Shown here in pieces: positions 12,224 through 25,113 of a stretch of 64,000 bases of DNA; the first letter of the stretch is position 1, and each line of letters opens with the position of its first letter. The DNA comes from Acanthochromis polyacanthus. Taxonomy: Eukaryota > Chordata > Actinopteri > Pomacentridae. The stretch spans positions 20,888,358 through 20,952,357 of the forward strand of contig NC_067117.1 in assembly GCF_021347895.1 (NCBI RefSeq), read 5' to 3'. The position numbers were made by a program, and so were the translations under genes. The notes under the pieces are model-generated. The model searched no databases and was not told where the DNA came from. It saw only the letters and a list, made by a program, of their open reading frames with translations.

Positions 12224-12303
12224 TGACTAGTCGACTAGTCGCAAATAAAATTTGAGACTAGTCAGTGGGGAATTTAGTCGAAATTCCCATCCCTAGTTTT
12301 AGG

Positions 12304-12940
12304 TTACGCTGTTGACAATTTATTACTTAGATACACTCATTCAAACTATTTTAAAAATAATTAATTTTTATAAATTTACTACTAACTAATTAACTAGCTA
12401 ACTAGATACAGCACACATGACACATCCATTATTTTTCACTATACAGGGGAAATACAATGACTTATAAATTACTTGAAAATCAAGCAAAGTGATGGGTCTG
12501 ATCTAATATGTGTTCATGAAATTAAAGCAACAGATGGTCAAATTATTGTCAGACTTTTTTAAGTTATTGATATTAGAGGTATTCACAAACGAGATACAAA
12601 CTGAAATATAGACGGTAGATACATTTGTGTTTGTGGGTTTCTAAAGGTTATGCGTGTCTAAATCTAAAGTTGTGTTATGCATGTAAATATAATATATACC
12701 TAAATATATCAGTGAAACTTGAACAAAATATATTAACATTTAAAATGTATACATGTGCTTTGAAGTGCTGAGTTTGGTTTGTTAAAAATGTAAAATCGTG
12801 TTATATACATTTAAGTGTTCTATGTAATTGCAACGTAAATGAATATATTCACATTTCAAGATACACTTTAACGTGTTTTGAAGTGCTGCGGTTATGTTTA
12901 TGCTACGGTTATGTTTATTTATAAATGTGTCATGTGCATG
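12304..12940. other. Intergenic AT-rich DNA before the ube2r2 promoter
   Basis: This is AT-rich sequence with short ta/aatt runs. No gene or recognised repeat was found. Confidence 0.5.
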
Positions 12941-13987
12941 TAGTTATGGTTGAAATAGAAGGATTTTTCCCAGCATCGAGAGCGCGCACGTTACGTTCAT
13001 ACAGTACGCGCTTTACGTTCCGCAGACACGCGCAATGATAGCCGGAAGCATCGATGGGAGGAAAATAAAAATCGATTAAATCCACTGTAATTCGCGAGTG
13101 TAAACCTTTCACTTACTGTCGTTTTTGCGACCGTAGGCTCGTATTTCTCAGTCTTTTCCTTTGCAGCTGTGCTGGAGGGGCCGGCAGAGAGCAGAAATCT
13201 GCTTCATTTGAACGAAGTTGCTCGGTAGGGTTTAGCTGACGTGTGGAGAAGTTGAGACTGCCAGAGAGCAGATAAACAAATATAAACAAGCAGGGATCAG
13301 CTGAGCGCCTGTCCGAACCGAATCAGCAGCACGGAGAGATGGCAGGGAGAGCGAGACTCCTCTTCTGAGCCCAAGAATGATCCACAGGAGACCGTGACTT
13401 ACATTATACTTGCTCCATGTCAACTGTCAACACTGGCACACAAAGAATTTCGGAAACACAACACGAGGACCAGCCATAGGCTTTAGCAGAAAATCCACTG
13501 CTCCTGTCCCTGTCTCTTTGTCAAGACATAGCCAGGTTAGCATGGACAGCCAATGAGTTTACCCTCCACTTCTCAGCTGTAACGACACGAACACACATTA
13601 CAGTGCCAGGAGACGGAGGTAAACACTTTCTGTTAACTTTGCTTCTTCCCCATAAAGGGCCTGCGAACTAAAGCACTGACCTAAGCTAGCTTGGCAGGCC
13701 ACATATCCTGTTTGTGTTTGAATTTTTTTTCTGTTGCGTTCAGTTTACCAGCAGGAATGTTATCTAATCGGGTTTGCTGTTGCATTTTTCCCCCAGCGTT
13801 TTCTAGAAATACTCATGTCAATACTAACAACAGCCAAGAGATTGTGTGCTGCAGAGTCAGATTGTGAACTGAGGAATATCTGGAATTTGAGTGGAGTCTT
13901 GTCTGTTTTTGGGATGGTAATATTTCTGTCCACTCTGTAATCACCTTTGACTGATCTATGGCTACTTATGTCAGGAGTGGAACTAAC
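12941..13987 (+). promoter_or_regulatory. ube2r2 promoter and 5' UTR with probable leader intron
   Basis: CpG density rises at 12960-13340, including an ETS-like gccggaag at about 13040. A donor (GGAG, then GTAAAC) at 13618/13619 and a strong acceptor (tttttcccccag) ending at 13796 suggest a 178-bp leader intron. The second leader exon, from 13797, then runs into the coding start. An ATG at 13958, in frame with the chosen start and preceded by an in-frame TGA at 13952-13954, could add ten residues, but its context is weak. Splice sites are inferred by eye. Confidence 0.55.
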
Positions 13988-16900
13988 ATGGCCCACCAGG
14001 CAACCCCTAGTTCCCAGAAGGCCCTGATGATGGAGCTGAAGTCTCTGCAGGAGCAGCCGGTGGAGGGTTTCCGCATCACTCTGGTGGAGGAGTCTGACCT
14101 CTACAACTGGGAAGTGGCCATCTTCGGACCCCCGAATACCCTGTATGAGGGCGGCTACTTTAAGGTGGGACAAACTTTTACCAGAACATGTATTCAGAAA
14201 AGTCAAAGCAGGGCATCATGTTTGCTTTGTGAAGCCATTATACAGTAAATTCAGCAGCAGGAGATTACATATTTGTGTGTGTAGTCCAACTGCGCTATTG
14301 GTGAAATTTACTTCCTAAGTAAGACATACAGATCTGAAAACAGCCAGGTAGTTCACTTTACAGTCACCCTACTCCTACTCAAAGTGTCACACTAAATACT
14401 CCTGCACTTCTAAAACCTATAAGTCAACAAGATTTTTTTAAGACAGCCATTTCTATAGTTGAATAATTTTCAGTTACCCCTCTGTGTCCCCTTAATTCCC
14501 CTTGCCCAGCCGACACCCTCCTCACTCTGCAATGGTTGTGCTTCAGATAGCTATTTTTAGCGATGAGACCGATATAGATGGCACCACAGAGAAGGACTAA
14601 GAGAGAGGGGCATGATTAGACTCATCTTCTTTTCTTTAATGTTACTTATTCTGTAAAATGTTCCAAAAATGTAGTGCAGCGAGAGCCCGCTTTCAAGCTG
14701 GGGCCGTGCAGATGACGCCACCAGGAAGGCCAAAATAATACACAGCAGGTATTGCTGTAGTCTGCTCTTTCAGCTGGCCCATGTTGATTCTGCCTTTAGA
14801 GTGTTATCTATTATTGGGTTTACTCAAATCAATTTTGTTTATCTTAAGTCACAAATTTGTTTTGTCCTGCTGCTTTCTATGTTTGTTTCATCTTATATAT
14901 CTTTAGACATTGGGCTCGGATCCCCGATACGCACTAAAGTAGGAGAAACCTCAGGAGTAACAGCAAAGCAGGGAGATATTAGGTGCTGTAACTTGGAGTT
15001 AACTCTGATCAGATCGCCAACCTTAAATCACCCAACCTGCATGTCTTTCAAAGAGATATGTAACTTATTAACACAGAGGCCTCACTCTGCCAACACTGAC
15101 CTACTTGCTTTAAAACAACTAGTGCTCACCTCTGCACCACTGACTTCCATATAATTACATTAATAAATGACTTGTAGAGTGTGGTTTACCACAGAGAGGC
15201 GTACCTTGATTGTGATACTTAATGTGAGTACAACTGACCTTCATTTAATGAAGAATCGGTGGAAGTGATTGATGAAGGTATTTGTGTAACTTTGTTTCTG
15301 CTGCTGAACCCTGTGTGACTCCTGGGGCATTAAAGGCATTAGAGGAGATTTAATTTCCTACGACTTTGAACGTAGCATGCGCATGCACACAAACAACCTC
15401 TCCCTCACCCCCCCTCTAACCTCCCCCCTCTTAACATTTACGAAGAAACGCCCCCCTCCAGAAACTTCCGTAGCACTCGTGAAGTTGTCTTTTACGGCTG
15501 GGTCCCCCTGGATCTTTATCTGCCATTATGTAAAAAAGATGAGCAAAACAAGTCGCCAGCTAACTACGAAGCTATACCAAAGCAACTCATACAGAAAACA
15601 CATAAGTCCAAGGCGTACGTAATCTACGTAACTAGGCCTGAGCCGGAAGATTTTTGATTGACAGGAAAGGGAGCAAACCAAACGCCTCGGTCCGAGCGCA
15701 TTGATTGGCTGATGTTTTTCAGGTCCTGCCATGTCCACAGTTATTTTTTTTATTTTTTATTCTTTTAGAGACCATACATACAAGTCCACTAAAGGTCAGT
15801 ATATTCATTTTATGTGAATCAGACAAATTAAACAAAAAAAACATCCTCCATAATGCCTATAAAGAACATCCAATCTATAAACAGGGATGAGGTGTTTTGG
15901 TGTATGTACAGTACTCACCAAAAGTCCAGAGAAAGGGGTTTGAACTCCGAAGGAGAATGAAATACAAGGAGTGATTATCAACTTTTATCGAATAGCCTTC
16001 AGAGATGTATTACCATTTTACAGAAATGACTGCGGTGTGTTCACTGGCCTCACTTTTATGTGTAAAAGTAAGTTATCTACAGGCTGAACCACAAGATACA
16101 AACCTCTTGTCAGCAAAACACAATAAATCGACAAGTGAAAAGTATTCTGGAGCAAAGCTTAATAAACAAGTTAGAAGTTAGGAGGAAGACTGAAGCTGAT
16201 CTAAACCATTCCACTGCTTTAGTGAAACAATAGGGTTGTGTCAGGCCTTGGCATATATGGCTGTTTTAATTTACTGGATCACTCATATTTAAAAATGATG
16301 GAGGAGCAGGATAAATTCAGAAACGCACAGGCAAATTTTGTTTGGCTGTTTACAAAGCAATTCTTCCAATCTCATTGGCAACACCTTCATCTTGCAACAA
16401 GACAATGACCCCAAACGCACTGCTTCTGCAGCCAAAGCTTTTATCAGTGGAAAGCATTAGACTGGCCAAGGCAGCCACCAGTACTGAACCATAATGATCA
16501 TTATACCTGCTGAAAAAAGGAGACTAAAATGAGCCAAGCAACTAAAGGCGGCTGTTTTTTCAAGTATTCTCAAGGAAGACATTAGAAATGAATTATGTCA
16601 ATGGCTCATAGAGTAGATAAGATAGCTACATAACCAAACATTAGACTTTCTAACTTCTATTTCATTTAACACTAATCTGTTACCTACTTTTGCACATCTG
16701 AAAAAGTAGCTCTTAAAATAGCTTTAGAAGGGCATTATGCAGTGAAACTTTTGCCAGCGCAACATGACATCTGTGTTTTTAATGTCCCACGGCTACAGTA
16801 GTGGAATGACTCGTTGTAGAGTAGTGATAGTCCTATCTGACTGGCAAGTAGTGTTAGCTGGGGTGGTGTTACACACACCCAGGCCTACAAGCCTTTCACC

Positions 16901-19900
16901 CAGATAATTGCACAACACTTTGGAAAGCCAACACAGATCCAGAAGCACCTAATGTTATGTTATCTCATGTCTGGTGCTTATAAAACATATTAGTGTGATT
17001 GTAAGTATGGCTGGATGTGTGATTTCTGTGTTGTGACATGTTTCAAATGAAAGGTTACAGGAAGCTACTTTGTGATTAAATACCTGCTATTGGTGAACTT
17101 GTGAGGTTAGACAATTCAGTCAGAAGAGAGGTTATTATTTAATGCAGCATTATAGTTTGATTTGGGGAGTTAGCAGGATGCACACTGTAGTATGACTGCA
17201 GTGTGGACTAAATTCATTCTATCAAGATCTGTTTTTAAATATCTTACATTCCTGGTTCCTCAATGTCAAAAGGAAGCTAATAGCAACTTGCATGGGCAAG
17301 TTGGTTCATTTTTGACACAGTTTCACTTCAAAACCTAAAGGAAAAAATTAGTTTGTAAGGCCAGCAAAATGATCTATTATATATTTTACAGATATATTTA
17401 TTTGAGTTATGTTTTGGCACATTCTGCCTTTCCCTCAATCTGAGACCCCCATAGATTCAAAGGCCTGAACCTTATAACTTTGGTCAAGCTTGGTTGTCTG
17501 TGAAATGTTCTGACTGTCAACCTGTGCATGTTCTTGCAGGCTCACATCAAGTTCCCAGTCGACTACCCGTACTCCCCACCAACCTTTCGCTTCCTCACTA
17601 AGATGTGGCACCCCAACATTTATGAGGTAAAATGTTGTGTGTTTGTCATTTTCATCTTTCATGCCAAAAAAAACAACAAAAAAGTAACTTTGACACACAA
17701 TGATTAGTTTTTACATGTTAGATAATGGGCTGCAGAGTGGAGTAGTGGTTAGCACTTTTGCCTTGCAGCAAGAAGATCCTGGTTCAAATCCCGGGGTGGG
17801 CCTGGGATCTTTCTGCATGGAGTTTGCATGTTCTCCCTGTGCATGCGTGGGTTTTCTCCGGGCACTCCGGCTTCCTCCCACAGTCCAAAAATATGCTGAG
17901 GTTAATTGGTTACTCTAAATTGCCCATAGGTGTGAATGCGAGAGTGATTGTTTGTTTGTGTATGTAGCCCTGCGACAGACTGGCGACCAGTCCAGGGTGT
18001 CCCCTGCCTTCGCCCGAGTCAGCTGGGATAGGCTCCAGCACCCCCGCGACCCTAGTGAGGATAAAGCGGTGTATAGAGGATGGATGGATGGATGGATGTT
18101 ATATAATACCACAGGGAGATTCTAAACATTCAGACACCTTCATGTTTACATCACAGATGTTATCCAGTGTGTTTTGGTCTCCTTTCAGAACGGAGATGTG
18201 TGCATCTCCATCCTGCACCCTCCTGTTGATGACCCACAGAGCGGCGAACTGCCCTCTGAAAGGTGGAATCCCACCCAGAACGTCAGGTAATTTGTTTTTC
18301 CATTTTCTGTATAAGCTTACATGTATTCTGTAACATAAATGTGCTGTCTTATTTGCCTGTTCATAGCTGTAATTTGTCATTTTATAGTACAATAAATGTA
18401 ACTGAAACTGAATGTTGATGATAAAGCTGAGGGTTAAAGGGGAACTTTACTTATTTTTTACATAATAAGTTCAGTTTACAGGTCTTGGAGAGTACTACTA
18501 CTGTTAGCCTGAAAAAAGTTGCATTAAGCATCTCAAGTGATGTCACATGGCGGCTCTGTTGGGGCCTGAATACTGCAAATTTGAAAATGAATAAATCAGA
18601 AAGAAGTGAACTTAGTAAACTTTTATTATCAGCACTACATCTCTGCTTGAGGCTAAATTAGCTGCCATTAGAGCAAAAGCTACACATCTGAATTACTAAT
18701 GTGGTTGAGTTGCATTATGGGTAATGTATATGCCGTGTGACGACAAATTTGTGCAATAAAATGGATACGTTGTTTTTACATGCTAAATTTTTGGTGTGAC
18801 CCATTAATAACTGTTCCTGAGCGTCTGCAACAAAAAACATGAAAGGTCGTCTGATACATACAACTTTTACTGTTCCTTTGTTCTGTGTTACATCTAAAGA
18901 AGACACTGTTTATGAGTCTTTCTTCTATAGTTAGCATGTCAGCATTATTCACAGAGTTGAGGTAAAGTGCTGAGTCTGTGTTTGAAAACCTAAGCAGATT
19001 GGGTGCAGTGTGTAATTGAGCCACAAGAGGAAAGAGGTGAGGTAGCACCTCTGTCTGAGCTGGCATGAAGCTTGTGAAGTTTGAAAAAAGTGCTTTTCTT
19101 TGATGACAGGATGCGATATCAGAGTGTAATCATTTTGTGTCTGTGTTCTTTTCTGGTCAGGACCATCCTGCTTAGTGTGATCTCTCTGCTCAATGAGCCC
19201 AACACGTTCTCTCCAGCCAATGTGGATGCCTCTGTTATGTTCCGTAAATGGAGGGACAGCAAAGGCAAGGATAAAGAGTATGCAGAGATAATCAGGTAAC
19301 GTTTTGTTCATGTACAGACGGTTGTACGTTGTAATAACTTCAAACAAGTGTACTTTATCAGAATCAGATCAGAATGAGAGAGGTTTTATTGCCTACTAAG
19401 TGTTCGCATTCAAGGAATTTGACTTGTTTTAGTACATAACAATAAACAGTAATATGTAGATTAAAAGGGTTGCAAGTTGTAGGCATTAGGTGGAACAAGG
19501 TAAATCAGAAGCAATGTGTATGGGGTTTATAACTAAAAAAAAGTAGGAGAAATATTTCCTGTGTGGAGGAATGCGCAAATTAGTTACCGGAGAATATACA
19601 AGGTTGCATAGTATGTAATGTGAACAACAACTTGGAATGTGCACCAGTGCAATAATTTTCTCAATCTGGCAAATGCTCGAATACCAACTTGAACTTGTTT
19701 CTGATTTGCCGGCAGGAAGCAAGTTATGTCAACAGCAGCGGACGCTGAGCGCGATGGCGTCAAGGTGCCAACCACATTGGCGGAGTACTGCGTCCAGACC
19801 AGGGTTCCCTCTCAGGACAGCAGTTCAGACCTTCTCTACGACGACCTCTACGACGACGACATGGAGGAGGAGGACGAGGACGAAGACGAGAGCGAGATGG

Positions 19901-20001
19901 AGTCTGTAGGTGAAGCCGGCGGGATGAGTGCTGTGGAGGACGGCGGAACGTCCACCAGACGTTACGACAACCAGGACGACTCTGGCAACGAAGACTCATG
20001 A
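13988..20001 (+). CDS. ube2r2: UBE2R2, ubiquitin-conjugating enzyme E2 (CDC34 family)
   Basis: This cullin-RING/SCF-partner E2 enzyme builds Lys48-linked ubiquitin chains. Exons are 13988-14164, 17540-17626, 18189-18286, 19161-19295 and 19716-20001, all GT-AG and in phase, giving 260 aa (human UBE2R2 238). The UBC fold is complete. HPN is at residues 83-85, catalytic Cys93 is in [12 protein letters not shown], and the acidic insert [14 protein letters not shown] typical of CDC34-type E2s is present. AHIKFP, ENGDVC and [19 protein letters not shown] favour UBE2R2 over CDC34. The start gives exactly 59 codons in exon 1, as in human, and its context is good (A at -3, G at +4). The C-terminal tail is strongly acidic and ends DDSGNEDS. 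It is about 22 residues longer than human, with a Gly/Ser-containing insert before that end. A SINE lies in intron 2. Confidence 0.96.
14165..17539. other. ube2r2 intron 1
   Basis: A 3.4 kb intron. It contains a Tc1-like transposase relic near 16370-16620 (listed separately) and, at about 15455-15735, a CpG-richer block that resembles a dispersed fish repeat. No other gene was seen. An ORF of 117 codons at 14801-15154 matches nothing known. Confidence 0.6.
16370..16620 (+). mobile_element. Tc1/mariner-like transposase relic
   Basis: The plus strand at about 16396-16425 encodes [10 protein letters not shown], the conserved block around the second catalytic Asp of Tc1-like transposases. It is followed by a decayed version of the region that normally reads DLNPIE (gtactgaaccataatgatcat). 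Stops and frameshifts occur throughout, so it is dead. The full element may begin near 15905, but its ends were not resolved. Confidence 0.6.
17715..18107 (+). mobile_element. tRNA-derived SINE in ube2r2 intron 2
   Basis: The SINE body is 17727-18095 in plus orientation. The head has an A box (tggagtagtggttagcac) and B box (ggttcaaatcc) typical of RNA polymerase III promoters. The body ends in a (GGAT)n tail at about 18078-18095. Twelve-base target duplications flank it, atgttagataat at 17715-17726 and atgttatataat at 18096-18107. It is the same family as the copy at 10588-10934, and the two can be aligned over most of their length. It is not a functional tRNA. Confidence 0.88.
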
Positions 20002-20060
20002 TGATCTGGATGATAAATCTTCCCTGCCAACTCCCTCGCCACTGTCCTTCTTTTTTTCAG

Positions 20061-20069
20061 TGTGCGTGC

Positions 20070-20103
<34 letters not shown>
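20061..20103. repeat. (TG)n microsatellite
   Basis: This is a TG/TGCG run of about 40 bases just after the ube2r2 stop codon, in the presumed 3' UTR. Confidence 0.95.
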
Positions 20104-20105
<2 letters not shown>

Positions 20106-23100
20106 ACATACAGTGGGGTCAGAAGTCTACTGCCAAAAACTTTTCATCATTTATTAAACTAATACTTAGTGTTTGGTCAAATAATAGTTCTCAGACGCTG
20201 TTACATAGCTTTTCAGCAGAAGTTCGTTGGTACTGTTTTCACTGAAAGTCAGAATTTGGCGTTTCCACCATTTGCCTTAATTACAGCTTTGCACTCTGTC
20301 TGGCATCAAATGTTTTGCAGAGTTTCAAAGTTGAATTATTCCAGCATTGTTTCAGAGCACCTGGGAGTGTTTTTGATAAGTTTTGAAATGCTCCACTGAA
20401 GAATTCGAGGATCCACGATGATGATGATGATAACGTGCTTCTGCAGAGTCAGTGTAAGTTACTGACTCTAGACAAAGCAAAATATCCCCACGCCTGAATA
20501 TTTACATGACTGTATTCAACTCTAGCTTTTAATTCCTGTTTTTGTAACTCTCTTGTGCAACCAAATCCTCACTTGCTTTAAGTTGTTTGGTTGCAGTCGT
20601 GAAGTTAACCATTTTTATTTAATTTCTTCAGTCTTCATCACTGAAACATCTGTATTGTTCAGGTCAGCCATTAGACTTTAAATGGAATAGTTTGGTCACT
20701 TCTGCAGTTTATTTTCTTTTACCTGTTTGTCAGCTGGAGCTGGCTTCATATTCTTTATGCAGGCACGGCTTGGTTTTATTGCAACATTTATGCGTTGTTC
20801 ATTGGTATTCAGATGGTAAAGGTCTGAATGACAACAGTTTGGTTTTACGAAAGTCTTTCCAGTCTGCGATTTACTGCAGAAAACAATGAGGCTCCAAATT
20901 GCTTTACATTGTCTGTTGACTTACGAGTACCAACAGAAACAGTCAGGACGTTGGCTCCATTAAAGGCCGTTATGATGTATACTGTGCAACGGGAGCTTCT
21001 ATATGTTCGTATTTGAATCATGCCGTGTTGAAGGTCAGGCTAAATCTTCCACTACGTCAGTATTTCATTTACTGAGCTGCACTTCCCAAAGATACAACCG
21101 ATACTTGTATCAGTTCTGAATAATGCATTATTTATTTATAACCACTCTCTGAGTAAGCATTTTCTTAGTTCTGATAAATGATGAAAACAAATTGTTCTCG
21201 TGGTGGTCTCTTGAACCCCACTGTAGCCGGTTGGCTCGCGGTCTGGCCAGTCATGTCGGATTGTAAGATTGGATCTATCCACTGTGTCTTTCCTTGTTGT
21301 TTTTCTATGTTTATTTGGTTGACACTGTCCTCCCTGACTTGTCTCCTGTATTTTCTGGGATGGCTCAGACAGTCTGGCATTGGGACACTTTAGCTGTTTG
21401 GCTCATTAACCAGTCGATGAGCTGTCCAGCTTGTCCTGTCTTTGTCATTCAGTGCGTCCCATAGCAGAATATCTCTGTCCCTCACGCCTGTCTGTTCGAC
21501 TTTGATGCAATCAACTTAAACTTGCAAAACTTGCAAACACAGGCTCTGCCGTGACTTCACCCTCTTGGGGGACACTTTCAGTAGTGTCCATCACAACGTC
21601 TCCCTCATGATCGCCTCCCCCAAAGCAACGTCCTTTGGTTAGGGGGTGAACAAGTAGAAGACTCTTTTTCTCACGTCGCCTCCTGCACCTCTCTCTGCCT
21701 CTTAAACCTCAGGGCCTCAATAGACTTTCACTGAGAGAGAAAAGCCAGTCAAAGAGAATCTTAAGACACAAACTGCTCCTCATCTCCACCTCCTTTTCTT
21801 ACTTTCTATATCACTTGGTGTTATTAGAGGGCCAAGAATGCTCTGAAAGTCTCCAATCTCACTGCTAGCGTTAACACGTGACTGAGTGCTGCTGTTGGTC
21901 CCGATTAAGGTTCTTCAAGTTGTTTTCTTTTTGGTAGAAAAGAGTCAAATAAAGAAAAATCGAAATACATCTGTAGGGACTTTCTCCTCAAGGCAAAGCT
22001 CACATTATGTTGCGATAGATGTGAAAATGTTCCGTTTTTTGCGCCGTGACTCCAACTTCTGCTTAAATGCAAACTAGTGAAAATTGGACGTTGTTACTGT
22101 GCTGCACCACATAAAGAGTCTGTTTATCGACAGGGACAAAATCAACATGCAGCTTAGATACACATTTGCATTTGAATGAATATGACACTGATTGCCTGTT
22201 GTCTGTGTGTGTGTGTGTGTGTTTACATTTAGTATTCATATTGGCTATGATGTCAGGATTTTCCTTGTTTCTGTTTCTGTGGAATCAGTGGGAACTTCTG
22301 TCACACGAGTTGAGTTTGCCCAAATGACCTTTTCCACTTTGTCCAGTTAAGAAAACATTCAGTGTGCTTGCACTTTGTCCTAGTGCTGTTTTGGGTGGCC
22401 TGAATCGGCCAAGGATTTGACTGGTTTTAAAAAAAGAAAAAAAACACACCCTCTGAGTATTAAGCTTTTGAACACACTGAACAGCATAATGTGACTAAAA
22501 TTACTTGTGCTGCATTGAGTACACCACACACTTTGAGCTGTGTTTTATGAATCTGTTGCCCTGTTCAACACAACAGAGCACCGGGGCAAAACCTGTGATT
22601 CCAATGGATGGATTTTATGCCAAGGAACCTAAGTAAAGCCCCACAACTGTTGATTTTAAAGACTATGGAGCAACAGATGCATGTAGTGGATTTAATGCTG
22701 TTTGAATAGACTCTTTATGAGTTACCTTTTGGATTTTAATGTGAAGCCAAAGGAGTGAAACTTTTTCTCCTGGCCCTGTGCTTTGGAGGCTCACAGAGAC
22801 TGGATTCTGTTGAGGATGAGGAGAGGATATCCACTCCTGAACCGGACTTTTATTACAGCACAAGAGGAGGTGGATACATGCCAGACATTTGGAACTTTTC
22901 TTGACGTGGTCCCCGTTTTCACCCATCCCCCACCATATAGAGAAGAAGTAAAATCAGTAGTAAGCAATGACAAGTACCAATCTCGTGTGTGTCTGCTAAA
23001 GGAATAGTCGAGCATTTTGGAAAATATATGCTTTCTGATTGTACGTTGGATGAAAAGATTGATATCAGAATGTCTATTAAATATGAGGCTACAACCAGCA

Positions 23101-25023
23101 GCAGGTTAGCTCATTTTAGCATCAAAGGTGGAGTCTGTGATACTGGAGAAAGGTTGGTGATGTCAGCTGGTTAGAACACTTTCAGACAGGCTCTCCTTTC
23201 TGCTAATATGATGGCTTCTGAATTTGTTGGCTTCATGTCATGAAATGGCATCTTAGTCACTTTTCGATAAAAGTCGAAATTGCAGTTTCACTAGGTTGGA
23301 CCCAGTAACATTTCTGTGTCACTTTGAACACAGCACAAGTCTGAACTACATGCCGTCTCAAGAACAGAAAACGATTTGGGGGAAGCTTTTTCCACATTTC
23401 AACACCAATATTAGTCCAAAAACATTGCAGAGAGTGCAAAAGACATTAAGTGTGGAAAAAAAACTAAAACACAAGACACCTTCCCATGAACGTTAACCTA
23501 CATTTTTACATCTATTACAAACTGGAATGCCCATAAAAATAAACCTTTACTGCAATGAAGGCAGACTCTTCCAGATTAATGAGATTCATCAATTATAAAT
23601 ATAACCCAGATTTTGGCTGAATGTTAACAGGAGTTTATTTTGTTGCTTCCAGCTGCCACCTCTGAGGTTATAGTTGGCTAAAACCTGCATCAGGCAGCAG
23701 AAAGATTCATATTAGCATCTCGGAATCAAGACAGAAGCTCATGAAACGGCAAAAGTAGCTGTATTAAATCATGTAATTGTAAAGACATGGAGAAGTCTAA
23801 AAGGATCTAATGGGAAGTCACATTGTGTGCTTTACTTCAGAAGAGGTGAGCTGCCATTTGTCACAAAGCAGACTTGGAGTCTTCTGATTATTAGTGCATT
23901 ATTATGCATCATATCATGTGATGTACTGTCCAATCTCTGACAAATATCGCTAGGTACTTTAGCTCTCTGTCGCTGTTGTGGGTATATCTGAATGAAGCTG
24001 TAAGGAGTGTAATTGTAAAAGTGACTTATGCCTGAACGACAGAATGCCATCACTTTACCAGATTGATGAAGCCTGTGTCGTTACGTAGCCCATGTCTGAA
24101 AAGGGCTTTAGATGGAACATGTCAGATTTATGCTGCTGCTCACTCCCACTGCCCCCCCTTCCTGCCAGCTCTCTTCCCTTCCCCACTCTTCTGTACATGA
24201 GCAACAACATGCACGGGACATGATGGAATAGTGTTGTGTGGATCAGTCTGAGCCACTTTGTTGATTTCCCATTTACAGAGTCAGCACTGTGGATCTAAGT
24301 GGACTGTGAGGAGATAAACAGTGACTTTCATAAAAATAGTGTTGGATTTGAATCACTGATTCCACCTTTAAGACCAGAAACAGTGAAACATCTAGTCAGC
24401 TTCAAATTAACACCTAAGTAACACATTATATCTGTTTAAAAAAAAAACCAGAATGAGAGATTGTGGTTTCACCTGGTTAATGTGCTGGACTAAAATCTGG
24501 CCAAGTGGAGCTTATTCCTTATTCCAGTCTTTGTGCTAAACTAAGAAAATCAACTTGTGGCAGTAACTTGACATTTAACAGACCAATAAAAGTTGTATCG
24601 ATCTTCTCATCTGACTCTGCAAGAAGCAAATAAGCGTATTTACCTAAATCAAAATGTTAAACTATTGCTTCAAAGCCAAGTTACTGCCTCCCATCGCAAG
24701 TTTAGAAATCAGAATCCACGTTTTTGTTTTGTGAGAGCAACGTCTAGGTTTAGTGTAGCCCTTATGATAGCTGTTCAGTTTAAACTTCTTCAGTATTGTC
24801 CATTTTTAAGTTGAAATTTCTCCTCCTGCCCTTGTTTTCACAACAGGGGCAGGTGGAGAAAAGCTCAGAAGACCTCTCTAGGGAAGACTGGCCACCAGCT
24901 AATTTTCAAAAACTCAACCTGAGAAACGGCTCACTAAAAAGGACTGCAGTCTAAGATGTCGAGACGTTAGCTCACACATACCGTTACATACAAAACCCGA
25001 ATGAAATCATTCAGTTCATTTAA

Positions 25024-25025
<2 letters not shown>

Positions 25026-25096
<71 letters not shown>

Positions 25097-25113
25097 GCGT
25101 GTGCGTGTGTGTG
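25026..25113. repeat. (TG)n microsatellite
   Basis: This is a nearly pure TG run of about 85 bases with GC interruptions at its right end. It creates artefactual Cys-Val and His-Thr ORFs on the two strands. Confidence 0.97.

Larger units (their letters stand above)
10161..12303. mobile_element. hAT-type DNA transposon with 8-bp target duplication (non-autonomous)
   Basis: An element of about 2.13 kb (10169-12295) is bounded by the direct repeat GTTTTAGG at 10161-10168 and 12296-12303. Eight-base target duplications are typical of the hAT superfamily. The ends form an imperfect inverted repeat: left TAGGAATGTGCACAACTAGT, right on the minus strand TAGGGATGGGAATTTCGACT. Further ACTAGTCG motifs lie near both ends. 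Inside is a broken start of a BED-finger transposase frame (10426-10539), followed by unrelated insertions including a SINE (10588-10934) and an inverted-repeat element (about 11267-12223). No intact transposase remains. It lies between ubap1 and ube2r2. Confidence 0.8.

Noticed and set aside
13760..14206. 148-codon minus-strand ORF
   Set aside because: It is the antisense shadow of ube2r2 coding exon 1 and its leader.
17727..17800. tRNA-like sequence with A and B boxes
   Set aside because: It is the head of a SINE with target duplications and a body, not a functional tRNA gene. The same applies to 10860-10934 on the minus strand.
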